Below, one piece after another: positions 36,829 through 43,651 of a stretch of 64,000 bases of DNA. A program made the position numbers and the translations under genes. The stretch covers positions 620,001 through 684,000 of the forward strand of contig NZ_FNXG01000001.1 of the NCBI RefSeq assembly GCF_900108405.1, given 5' to 3'. The first letter of the stretch is position 1, and the number at the start of each line of letters is the position of its first letter. Below the pieces are notes generated by a model. The model worked only from the letters and a program-made list of their open reading frames with translations, was not told where the DNA came from and did no database searches. The DNA is from Paracoccus alkenifer. GTDB taxonomy: Bacteria > Pseudomonadota > Alphaproteobacteria > Rhodobacterales > Rhodobacteraceae.

Positions 36829-37430
36829 AGCAGCGGCCCTTTCATGTCAGAGAGCAGCTCGGGGTCCGCATCCGCCACCTGATAGGGATCGCGGCCGGAC
36901 AGCGCATCGCGCAGGGCGCCAAGGTAATAGCCGCCCATCAGGACCGCCCCCAGCGGCATCGCCAGAAACAGCAGCCACATCGGCAGGTCCAGGTTCGATT
37001 CCGTCAGCATCCCCATCGACCGATACCGCAGCACCTGCGGGATCGAGGCATAAAGCAGCACCCCCGAAAACAGCACGCCCAGTGCCGTGGTTGCGATGTT
37101 GGCGGCCTGTCGCAACCGGGGGGAAAGCCGCTCGACCAGCATCTCGGTGCGGATCATGTGGCCTGCCCGGCCGGCGGCCCCCAACGTCAGGAAGAACGCC
37201 CAGATCATCAGGTAGCGCACGGATTCCTCGGCCCAGAAATAGCTGTGCGACAGGGTCGAGCGGCTGATGGATTCCATCAGCATGATGCCGGTGGCCATCA
37301 GCGCAAGGCCGGTGGCGAGGTTCAACAGCAGCCTGCGCTCGACCAGCGCCCACAGACCCGGACGCGGCGGCCCGGCGTCGTGGACGGGCCCTTGCGGGCC
37401 CGTTCCGGTCGGATCACTCGGAGAGACCAC
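36825..37430 (-). CDS. dctQ: TRAP transporter small permease DctQ
   Basis: The 201-residue small membrane subunit, with four predicted helices. WAEESVRYLMIWAFFLTLGAA is the characteristic DctQ stretch. A GTG start is chosen because GGAGG lies six bases before it, inside the 3' end of dctP; the overlap is 17 bases. A longer TTG start at 37451 lacks such a site. It joins DctM to form the membrane complex. Confidence 0.88.
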   Translation of the reverse strand: MVSPSDPTGTGPQGPVHDAGPPRPGLWALVERRLLLNLATGLALMATGIMLMESISRSTLSHSYFWAEESVRYLMIWAFFLTLGAAGRAGHMIRTEMLVERLSPRLRQAANIATTALGVLFSGVLLYASIPQVLRYRSMGMLTESNLDLPMWLLFLAMPLGAVLMGGYYLGALRDALSGRDPYQVADADPELLSDMKGPLL

Positions 37431-38418
37431 AGCTCGCCTCCAGCTCGTCAAGCGCGGCCATTACCTCGCCATGGGTGGTGCGGAAGCTTTCGTTTTCCTT
37501 GGTGACCAGGTCTTTCCAACGGGCCATTTCGGCGTCATCGGCGATGTTGATATTGGCGCCGGCCTCGGTCATCCGCTCAAGCAGCTTTTCGTCGGCGGCC
37601 TTGGCCTCGGTCCATTCGCGGGCGATGATCTCGTCCAGCGTCTCGGTGATGGCGGCCTGCTGATCCGCAGGCAACGCCTCGAACCAGCCGTTGTCCACGA
37701 CCACCGCATAGGTCGACAGCGACAGCCCGGGCACATACCACGCCTGGTCGCCGGACATGCCGATCATCTCGGCCCAGCCGGCTGGCGACGAAAACACCCC
37801 GTCGATGGCGCCCTGCGACATCGCCGTGCTCATTTCCGACGCCGCCATGGACACGCCGCTGATGCCAAGGCTGTCCATCAGGTTCAGAAACACCCGCCCG
37901 CCGGTGACACGGACCTTGGCGCCCTTGAGATCGTCCATGTTCCGGACTTCGCGCCCGTTGAAGATGAACAGCAGGTCGGCGGTGCGCAGCAGCCCCAGCA
38001 CACGCAGGTTGCGCGGCTCGACCTGCGCAGAAATCAGCTTGGTCAGCCCTTGCGAAAAACAGGCGTTCCCCATCATCTCGTCAGTGATGGCAAAGGGCAG
38101 GTTCAGGATGCCGGTTGCGGGGGCGATGGTTTCCAGACGGACCGACACCGGCCACACCATATGCACCGCGCCGGTTCCCAGCGCCGCAAGCGCATCCTGA
38201 TCGTTGTAGATCTGCCCGGCCGGAAACACCTTGACGTCGATTTCGCCGCCGGTCCGTTCCCCGACTGCCTGCGCGAATTCGTTCATGTAGTCGGTTTTCC
38301 AGTGGGTCGCGGCGACCTCGCTGGGCAAGACCAGATCCGCGGCCCGGGCCGCACCGGCGGCGCCCAGCGCAAAAATGGTCGAGGCAAGCATCGCTGCCAT
38401 GGTGTGTCTGACGTTCAT
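37414..38418 (-). CDS. dctP: TRAP transporter substrate-binding protein DctP
   Basis: A 334-residue periplasmic binding protein with a signal peptide (cut near ARAAD). The ligand-contact Arg lies in GAKVRVTGGRVFLN, the usual position in DctP proteins, and MSTAMSQGAIDGVFSS is the conserved loop that follows. It forms a transport system with the dctQ and dctM genes just after it. GGGGAGGA precedes the start. An itaconate or other C5 dicarboxylate ligand is suggested by the cluster. Confidence 0.92.
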   Translation of the reverse strand: MNVRHTMAAMLASTIFALGAAGAARAADLVLPSEVAATHWKTDYMNEFAQAVGERTGGEIDVKVFPAGQIYNDQDALAALGTGAVHMVWPVSVRLETIAPATGILNLPFAITDEMMGNACFSQGLTKLISAQVEPRNLRVLGLLRTADLLFIFNGREVRNMDDLKGAKVRVTGGRVFLNLMDSLGISGVSMAASEMSTAMSQGAIDGVFSSPAGWAEMIGMSGDQAWYVPGLSLSTYAVVVDNGWFEALPADQQAAITETLDEIIAREWTEAKAADEKLLERMTEAGANINIADDAEMARWKDLVTKENESFRTTHGEVMAALDELEASCGLSE

Positions 38419-38479
38419 CTTTTTCCTCCCCGATGAAGCCGCGCATCTCCTCCGATGGGCGGCACAGCCTGTGCGGGCA

Positions 38480-38986
38480 TCAATAGCCCGCGTTCTCGTC
38501 GATATTTCCCGCCCGCTTCTGGATCAGGGCCGAGCGCTCAAAGCTCATGAAGACGGTGCCGTCGGCCTTGATGCCAGTGGTCTTGACCGTCACGATGCCG
38601 GCATTCGGCCGCGACCTGGATTCGCGCTTGTCCAGCACCTCGGATTTCGAATAAATCGTGTCGCCCGGGAAAACCGGGGCGGTCAGGGAGATTTCTTTCC
38701 ATCCCAGATTGGCGATGGCCTTGCCCGAGACATCAGGCACCGTCATCCCCAGCACGATGGCCAGCGTCAGCCCGCTGTTGACCAGCGGCCGCCCGAATTC
38801 GGATTTGGCGGCATAGGCGCTGTCGCAATGCATCGGGTGCAGGTTCATCGTCATCAGCGAGAAATTGATGTTGTCGCTTTCGGTGATGGTGCGCCCGGGA
38901 CGATGTTCATAGATGTCGCCGACCTCGAAATCTTCGTAATAACGGCCGATTTCCCCACGGTAGTGCTGATTTCCGATGGTTTTCAC
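38480..38986 (-). CDS. MaoC family hydratase, candidate itaconyl-CoA hydratase
   Basis: A 168-residue single hot-dog protein. The MaoC hydratase motif is seen as NLHPMHCDSAYAAKSEFGRPLV, where the Asp and His of hydratase 2 are expected in the sequence DxxxxH-like ends NLHPMHCD. The start is a GTG with GGGAAAG four bases before it. It is the first gene of the main catabolic unit, about 60 bases before dctP. In P. aeruginosa the itaconyl-CoA hydratase belongs to this family; mesaconyl-CoA hydration is the alternative. Confidence 0.85.
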   Translation of the reverse strand: MKTIGNQHYRGEIGRYYEDFEVGDIYEHRPGRTITESDNINFSLMTMNLHPMHCDSAYAAKSEFGRPLVNSGLTLAIVLGMTVPDVSGKAIANLGWKEISLTAPVFPGDTIYSKSEVLDKRESRSRPNAGIVTVKTTGIKADGTVFMSFERSALIQKRAGNIDENAGY

Positions 38987-39024
38987 GTAGCTTTCCCTTT
39001 TTCTGCCCCGGCTCGAATCCGGTT

Positions 39025-39060
39025 TGTCCGGACATTCTCATAAATCCGTATGTCCGGTCA
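39025..39060. promoter_or_regulatory. Two TGTCCGG-type operator sites before the MaoC gene
   Basis: TGTCCGGACA (39025-39034) is a perfect 10-bp palindrome; TGTCCGGTCA (39051-39060) repeats it 26 bases away with one change. They lie 39-74 bases before the MaoC start codon, where a repressor would block the promoter. A related site precedes the second TRAP-binding gene. Confidence 0.6.
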
Positions 39061-39074
39061 ATATCGAATCGCTG

Positions 39075-40445
39075 CTACCCGAGGGTTTCGGGCCGCAGGC
39101 GGTTGAACCCTGTTTCGGTCTCGAAGCCGTGGCCCAGCCGCAGCAGCAGCGGCTCTTGCCGCGGGGCTGCGATCAGCTGGACGGCCATCGGCACGCCGGC
39201 GCAATCCAGCCCCGATGGCGTCACCAGCCCCGGCAGCCCCAGATAGTTGAGCGGCCTGGTAAAGGCGGTTATCGCGGCGAGATTGCGACGCATGGCATCG
39301 CCCGAATTTGCCTCGACCTCGGCGGCAAGCGGCACCGGCCGGCGCATCGCCGGCACCAGCAGCGCGTCACACGCCGCCAGCGGCCCCGACAGCATGTCGT
39401 CCAGCGCAAGGCTGCGCAGGCGACGGGCACGGACGTAATCCACCGCGCTGGTCGCCAGCCCCTGCATCAGCCGCGCGCGCGCCTGTTCGGGCAGCGCGCC
39501 CGTGCCCGATTGCAGCGCCGGCAGGTGCAGGGCCGCGGCCTCGGGTTTCCAGATCGCGTCGGCCAGATCGGCATAGGCGCTGTGATCGGGCACATCGACC
39601 GGCACCAGCGTGGCGCCCAGGGCGCAAAACACCTTGGCGGCGCGATCGAAATTCGCCTGCACCTCGGGATGCAGATCGTCGCAATAATAGCTTGTGGGCA
39701 GCCCCAGCCGCAGCCCGCGCAGATCCTGCGCCACCGCGGCCTCGTGCCCCGGGCGGGCCAGCACATCCATCATCCGCGCCAGATCCCGGCTGGAACGCGC
39801 GACCGGGCCGGGGCAATCCAGACTTTCCGACAGCCCCATCACCTCGTCCAGCGACAGCAGCCCCTGCGTCGGCTTCAACCCAACCACGCCGCAGCAGGCC
39901 GCGGGCAGCCGCACCGATCCCCCGGTGTCCGAGCCCAGCGCGCCATAAGCCAGCCGCGCCGCCACCGCCGCGCCCGACCCCGAGGAGCTGCCGCCGGTGA
40001 TCCGATCCGGCGCGAACGGGTTGCGGCAGCGGCCGAAATCGGGGTTGTGCCCGGTCGGCCCCATGGCAAAGGCCGCCATGTTCAGCCGCGCGAAACTGAC
40101 CGCCCCGGCCTCGTCGAGGCGCCCGAGCAGCGGCGAGGTCGCCTGCATCCGATGCCCCTTGCGGGCGGCCACCCCATAGGTCGAGACCTCGCCCGCGCGG
40201 TGGAACATGTCCTTGTGCGCCAGCGGCACCCCGTGCAGGATCCCGCGCCGGTGGGCGGGCAGCGCGTCCAGCGCCCGGGCCTCGGCCAGCGCCCGCTCGG
40301 GTTCGGTGGCGATCACCGCGTTGATGGCGCCGTCGCGGCGCGCCACCGCAGCCAGCGCAGCCTCGAGCAGTTCGACGGCGCCGATCTTTCCGCTGCGCGC
40401 GGCATCCGCGGCCTCGCAGAGGGTCAGCTCCAGCGGATCGCTCAT
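39075..40445 (-). CDS. Amidase signature family enzyme
   Basis: A 456-residue amidase with the Ser-cisSer-Lys triad: Lys in LAHKDMFHRAG, and GGSSSGSGAAVAARLAYGALGSDTGGSVRLPA carrying the two Ser. The start overlaps a small gene by four bases, a layout seen for GatAC- and AtzEG-type pairs in which a small subunit stabilises the amidase. It is not a GatA by neighbourhood, since no gatB or gatC is present. A role in releasing an acid from an amide or a carboxybiuret-like compound is possible. Confidence 0.87.
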   Translation of the reverse strand: MSDPLELTLCEAADAARSGKIGAVELLEAALAAVARRDGAINAVIATEPERALAEARALDALPAHRRGILHGVPLAHKDMFHRAGEVSTYGVAARKGHRMQATSPLLGRLDEAGAVSFARLNMAAFAMGPTGHNPDFGRCRNPFAPDRITGGSSSGSGAAVAARLAYGALGSDTGGSVRLPAACCGVVGLKPTQGLLSLDEVMGLSESLDCPGPVARSSRDLARMMDVLARPGHEAAVAQDLRGLRLGLPTSYYCDDLHPEVQANFDRAAKVFCALGATLVPVDVPDHSAYADLADAIWKPEAAALHLPALQSGTGALPEQARARLMQGLATSAVDYVRARRLRSLALDDMLSGPLAACDALLVPAMRRPVPLAAEVEANSGDAMRRNLAAITAFTRPLNYLGLPGLVTPSGLDCAGVPMAVQLIAAPRQEPLLLRLGHGFETETGFNRLRPETLG

Positions 40446-40675
40446 CTTCCCTCTCCTTGCAGCAGGGCGTCGAAACCGGCCATCCGCACATCGGCCAGCG
40501 CCACGTCGCGCGCCGCCTGCGCGACCGCCGCGGACCCGCGCGTCATCTCGGCGATCAACCAGCGCGCCTCGGCATCGGAAAGGGCGACCCCATGCACCGC
40601 CCGCGCATAGGCGGCCCCCATTGCCGGGGTAAGGGGCATCAATGCCCCCGCCCCGGTCGCGTCAGATCCGCTCAT
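40442..40675 (-). CDS. Small AtzG/GatC-like amidase partner
   Basis: A 77-residue protein whose start and stop both overlap the neighbouring genes by four bases (ATGA on both sides), so it is coupled to the TRAP-binding gene before it and the amidase after it. The helical sequence (AYARAVHGVALSDAEARWL) and size resemble the DUF4089/AtzG group, small subunits that bind AtzE-type amidases. The resemblance is weak; the call rests mostly on gene layout. Confidence 0.55.
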   Translation of the reverse strand: MSGSDATGAGALMPLTPAMGAAYARAVHGVALSDAEARWLIAEMTRGSAAVAQAARDVALADVRMAGFDALLQGEGR

Positions 40676-41691
40676 TTGAACGGCGCGATGGCGGTCTGGA
40701 ATTCTTCCCAGGCCTCGGGATATTTCGCGCGCCAATCGGCGGTGATCGCATCGGCGGCATCGACGAATGCCTGCCGTCGCGCGCCTTCGATGGTTGCAAA
40801 GCTGCCGCCTTTCCCGATCATCTGGTCCAGTGCCTGCTGGTCCAGCGCCTTGGACCGCGCCCAGTCGTCATGGACGAATTCGGCCATGGCGGTTTCGATG
40901 GCGGTGCGCGCATCCGCGGGCAGCGATTGCAGCCACTGGTCATCCACCAGAATCGCATAGGTGACAAGATTCAGCCCCGGCACCAGCGTGCCGTAAGGGA
41001 CCGCATTGGTGCCCGCCATTTCCCAGCCCCCGGCCGAGGTCAGCGCCCCGTCGATCGCGCCTTGCGAAAGCGCCGGTCCCATTTCCGGTGCCGGCAGCGC
41101 CACCGAGCTGGCGCCGAACCCGCCCAGCAGGTCCAGCAGAACCCGTCCGCCGGTGGCACGGATCTTCATCCCGCGCAGGTCGGACATCTCCTCCAGATGC
41201 TTGTGGCGGGTCAGGAAAAACAGGTCCGCCGTGCGTGCGATGCCCATCACCCGGATACCGCGCGGGGCCATGTATTTTTGCAGGTAGCCGGCGACGGCCT
41301 CGGGCGCGCCCGGCTTGGCCATCATCGCGTCGTCGATCGCAAACGGCAGGCTAAGCACCCCGGCCTCGGGCGCGATGGTTTCCAGCCGCACGGCGACCGG
41401 CCAGACCATGTGCACCGCCCCCGTCCCCAGCGCGGCCATGGCGTCCTGATCGTTGTAAAGCGTCCCGGCGTGAAAGACCTTGGGCTTGACCGCTCCTCCG
41501 GTCGCCTCCTCCAGAGTCACCGCCAACTGGTCCAGCACGCCCGTGGTCCAGTGCGAGGTCGCCAGCTCGTCGGTGATCACCATCTCGACCTGAGCCTGCG
41601 CGGCAGCTGGCACCACCGCGGCCGCTGTGACAAAGGCGCATCCCATCAAGGCCGACTGCAAGGCAGCGCGGCGGGTAACAAATGCGGACAT
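40672..41691 (-). CDS. Second TRAP substrate-binding protein
   Basis: A 339-residue periplasmic protein of the DctP family. The N-terminus MSAFVTRRAALQSALMG has two Arg and could be Tat-type, with cleavage near AQAQV. The ligand Arg is in GMKIRATGGRVLLD. It has no membrane subunits of its own here, so it may share the DctQM of the main cluster or use ones outside the window. GGAGG five bases upstream sets the start. The protein is about 30-40 percent similar to DctP of the same cluster by eye. Confidence 0.88.
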   Translation of the reverse strand: MSAFVTRRAALQSALMGCAFVTAAAVVPAAAQAQVEMVITDELATSHWTTGVLDQLAVTLEEATGGAVKPKVFHAGTLYNDQDAMAALGTGAVHMVWPVAVRLETIAPEAGVLSLPFAIDDAMMAKPGAPEAVAGYLQKYMAPRGIRVMGIARTADLFFLTRHKHLEEMSDLRGMKIRATGGRVLLDLLGGFGASSVALPAPEMGPALSQGAIDGALTSAGGWEMAGTNAVPYGTLVPGLNLVTYAILVDDQWLQSLPADARTAIETAMAEFVHDDWARSKALDQQALDQMIGKGGSFATIEGARRQAFVDAADAITADWRAKYPEAWEEFQTAIAPFK

Positions 41692-41704
41692 CCCATCCTC
41701 CATA

Positions 41705-41716
41705 CATCCGGACATT
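41705..41716. promoter_or_regulatory. TCCGGA-centred operator before the second TRAP-binding gene
   Basis: The site ACATCCGGACAT (reverse ATGTCCGGATGT) resembles TGTCCGGACA before the MaoC gene. It lies just upstream of the ribosome site of the TRAP-binding gene, so a regulator bound there would block transcription or initiation. Confidence 0.55.
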
Positions 41717-41907
41717 TGGATAAAGCCGATCCGCCGATTCGAGCAAGGGAAAACTGCGGCGCGAGCCACGGCACAGCTTGGGCAAGTGCCGGAATAAGCG
41801 AAAATATTCGGGACGACCGCCTGAATATCAGAATATTTTTTCGCCTTTTCACGCGGGTAACGCGGGGCCGAGGGTCCGCCGGGTCGGGCCGCCGCGGCCT
41901 GCCCGGG

Positions 41908-42387
41908 CTACAGCGCCGGCTCCAGCGCGTTGTGCAGCAGGTGGCGGGCGCGGTTCACGCGGCTCTTGATGGTGCCGATGTCGCAGTCAAGGATGCGGGC
42001 GGCGTCCAGATAGGTTTCACCCAGTGCGCCGACCAGCACGATCGCCTCGCGGTAATGTGCAGGCATCTCGCGTAGCGCGGCCTGCATTTCCCGCGCCTGC
42101 ATGTGCCAGTCCTGCCCGGGTTTTACCGCCGCCTTGATCGACCCCGACACACATTCCGCCGCCCCCGTCCGCTCGCGCGCGGATTTGCGGCAGTTGGTCA
42201 GGAAACGGTTGCGCATGATGGTGAACAGCCATGCGCGCATGTTGGTCCCCTGCTGATAGCGGTGGACGTTCTCGATCGCGCGCAGCAGGGTTTCCTGCAC
42301 CAGATCCTCGGCGTCAGGGACCGACCGGCACAGCGCGCGCGAATAGGCGCGAAGCGCCGGAATATATCCGAGTATGTCGTCCGACAT
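41908..42387 (-). CDS. ecfG: ECF sigma factor, EcfG (general stress) type
   Basis: A 159-residue ECF sigma factor. Region 2 is clear (DAEDLVQETLLRAIENVHRY, then GTNMRAWLFTIMRNRF), and region 4 (REAIVLVGALGETYLDAARI, GTIKSRVNRARHLLH) matches the ECF15/EcfG group, which controls the general stress response of alphaproteobacteria. A NepR-like gene lies upstream in the same direction. AGAGGAG precedes the start. Its own upstream region contains GGAAC-N16-CATT, one base off the EcfG promoter, so it may be autoregulated. EcfG is normally held inactive by NepR and released by phosphorylated PhyR. Confidence 0.88.
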   Translation of the reverse strand: MSDDILGYIPALRAYSRALCRSVPDAEDLVQETLLRAIENVHRYQQGTNMRAWLFTIMRNRFLTNCRKSARERTGAAECVSGSIKAAVKPGQDWHMQAREMQAALREMPAHYREAIVLVGALGETYLDAARILDCDIGTIKSRVNRARHLLHNALEPAL

Positions 42388-42438
42388 CGACGCTCCTCTG
42401 CATTCCCGATGGTGGGGATCCCGGCGGTGTGGGGGACC

Positions 42439-42463
42439 AATGCAGCGGGGCGGATGCGGTTCC
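42439..42463 (-). promoter_or_regulatory. Possible EcfG-type promoter before ecfG
   Basis: On the minus strand GGAAC and CATT are 16 bases apart, 52-76 bases before the sigma factor start. The -10 element differs by one base from the usual CGTT, so this is a weaker match than the other stress promoters in the window. Confidence 0.45.
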
Positions 42464-42509
42464 GGGTGAAATCAACTTGTGAACGCGCCGGGCGGAAACC
42501 GGCCGGGGT

Positions 42510-42686
42510 TCACGATGCGTCCTCGCCCTCGTCACGCAGGCGGGCCTGCGCAAGCGCCAGCTCAAGCTGGTGCGCAAGCTCGCGCAGTCGGGGCGAAATC
42601 GGTTCTTTCGCGGTCTGCGCCAGCAGTTCGGACAAGGCCCTGTCCAGTTCGGGATCGACCAGCGGGCCGCTGTCGCTGTTGGCCAT
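42510..42686 (-). CDS. nepR: NepR-type anti-sigma factor
   Basis: A 58-residue protein. The core (ELDRALSELLAQTAKEPISPRLRELAHQL) fits the NepR pattern, two amphipathic helices joined by a short linker with a Pro, in which NepR binds EcfG or phosphorylated PhyR. Ending (AQARLRDEGEDAS) is acidic. The ATG at 42686 has GGAG seven bases before it; an ATG four codons upstream is less likely. It sits 122 bases before ecfG and in the same direction, as expected. No PhyR gene with the usual layout is in the window. Confidence 0.75.
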   Translation of the reverse strand: MANSDSGPLVDPELDRALSELLAQTAKEPISPRLRELAHQLELALAQARLRDEGEDAS

Positions 42687-42859
42687 CGGGGACTCCATGT
42701 TTGGTCTTGGCAGGGGCAGTCTAGTCCAAGCGGCGCGCCATAACAGCACATGGAACGCAGATTTTCCGCAACTGTGACCCGCAGCCGGGGGCGCGCCCGC
42801 TGCCGGCCCGGTTTGCGCCGCAAGAATCCCGCCCCTTCGACCGCGCGCCGCCGCGCCCG

Positions 42860-42884
42860 GGAACAATCGCGACCGCTTGCGGTT
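42860..42884 (+). promoter_or_regulatory. EcfG-type stress promoter before the SWFGD gene
   Basis: GGAAC (42860-42864) and GGTT (42881-42884) with 16 bases between, 49 bases before the start codon of the SWFGD-type protein. The same layout occurs before three other genes of this locus. Confidence 0.7.
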
Positions 42885-42933
42885 GTCGGCCCCCGGCCAT
42901 CGCCGATGGCCCAGCATGATACAGGAGAACACC

Positions 42934-43449
42934 ATGGCAGACCAATGGAGGGACGAGCAGCGCCGCCACCGGGACGAGGATCGCCCCCGCGCATACGGGG
43001 GATCGCGGCCAAGCCGCCATGGCGAAGGGCCGCGCCCGGACCATGGGCGTGACGACTACGGTCCCGGGGCTTACGGCGCGCAGGGCGGGTCTTTTCGCCG
43101 CAACTACGGCGAATCCGGCGACCCCAGCTATGGCCGCAGCTATCCGCGCGACTATGCCGGCGGCTATTCCGCGCGCCCGGTGCGGGATGCGGATTACGGC
43201 TCGGGCTATCGCGGCTATCGGGATCGCGACCGGGACCGGAATCGCGACCGGGGCTGGGCAGATTACCGCGCCGAGGACCGCGGCTGGATCGAGAGGGCGG
43301 GCGACGAGGTCGCCTCGTGGTTCGGCGACGACGATGCCGAGCGCCGGCGCCACATGGACGACCTGCGCGACGAAGGCCGCAGCCGCAGCGACTATTATTC
43401 CCGCGCGGTGTTTGACCGCACGGGCGGGCGGTATCGCCGCGACTGGTAG
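42934..43449 (+). CDS. SWFGD-type stress protein, Arg/Asp/Tyr-rich
   Basis: A 171-residue hydrophilic protein, rich in Arg, Asp, Tyr and Gly, with the short SWFGDDDAERRRHMDDL motif that names the SWFGD group, preceded by a low-complexity region of YR/DR dipeptides (RGYRDRDRDRNRDRGW). Such proteins are often induced by stress. An AGGAG site precedes the start and an EcfG-type promoter stands upstream. A strong hairpin terminator follows. No signal peptide is seen; function is unknown. Confidence 0.75.
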   Translation: MADQWRDEQRRHRDEDRPRAYGGSRPSRHGEGPRPDHGRDDYGPGAYGAQGGSFRRNYGESGDPSYGRSYPRDYAGGYSARPVRDADYGSGYRGYRDRDRDRNRDRGWADYRAEDRGWIERAGDEVASWFGDDDAERRRHMDDLRDEGRSRSDYYSRAVFDRTGGRYRRDW

Positions 43450-43489
43450 GCGCGGCTGAACGGCCGGCTGGTCCCGGCCCCATGATTGC

Positions 43490-43522
43490 AGGCCGGATCG
43501 CGACAGGGCGGTCCGGCCTTTT
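43490..43522 (+). terminator. Terminator after the SWFGD gene
   Basis: AGGCCGGA pairs with TCCGGCCT (eight base pairs), followed by TTT, about 40 bases after the stop codon. It separates the SWFGD gene from the next stress promoter. Confidence 0.7.
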
Positions 43523-43597
43523 GCGCAGTCGCGTCCCCGGCAGCGCGCGCCACCTGCGGAAAAAATGCCACGCCCCGGACAGCGCCGGTTTTCTTCT

Positions 43598-43622
43598 GGA
43601 ACATTTGCCGCCGCTGCCGGTT
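43598..43622 (+). promoter_or_regulatory. EcfG-type stress promoter before the hemerythrin-like gene
   Basis: GGAAC (43598-43602) and GGTT (43619-43622) with 16 bases between, 29 bases before the start codon of the hemerythrin-like protein. Confidence 0.7.
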
Positions 43623-43651
43623 CACAGCCCCCACAGCATGGAGGCGACCAT

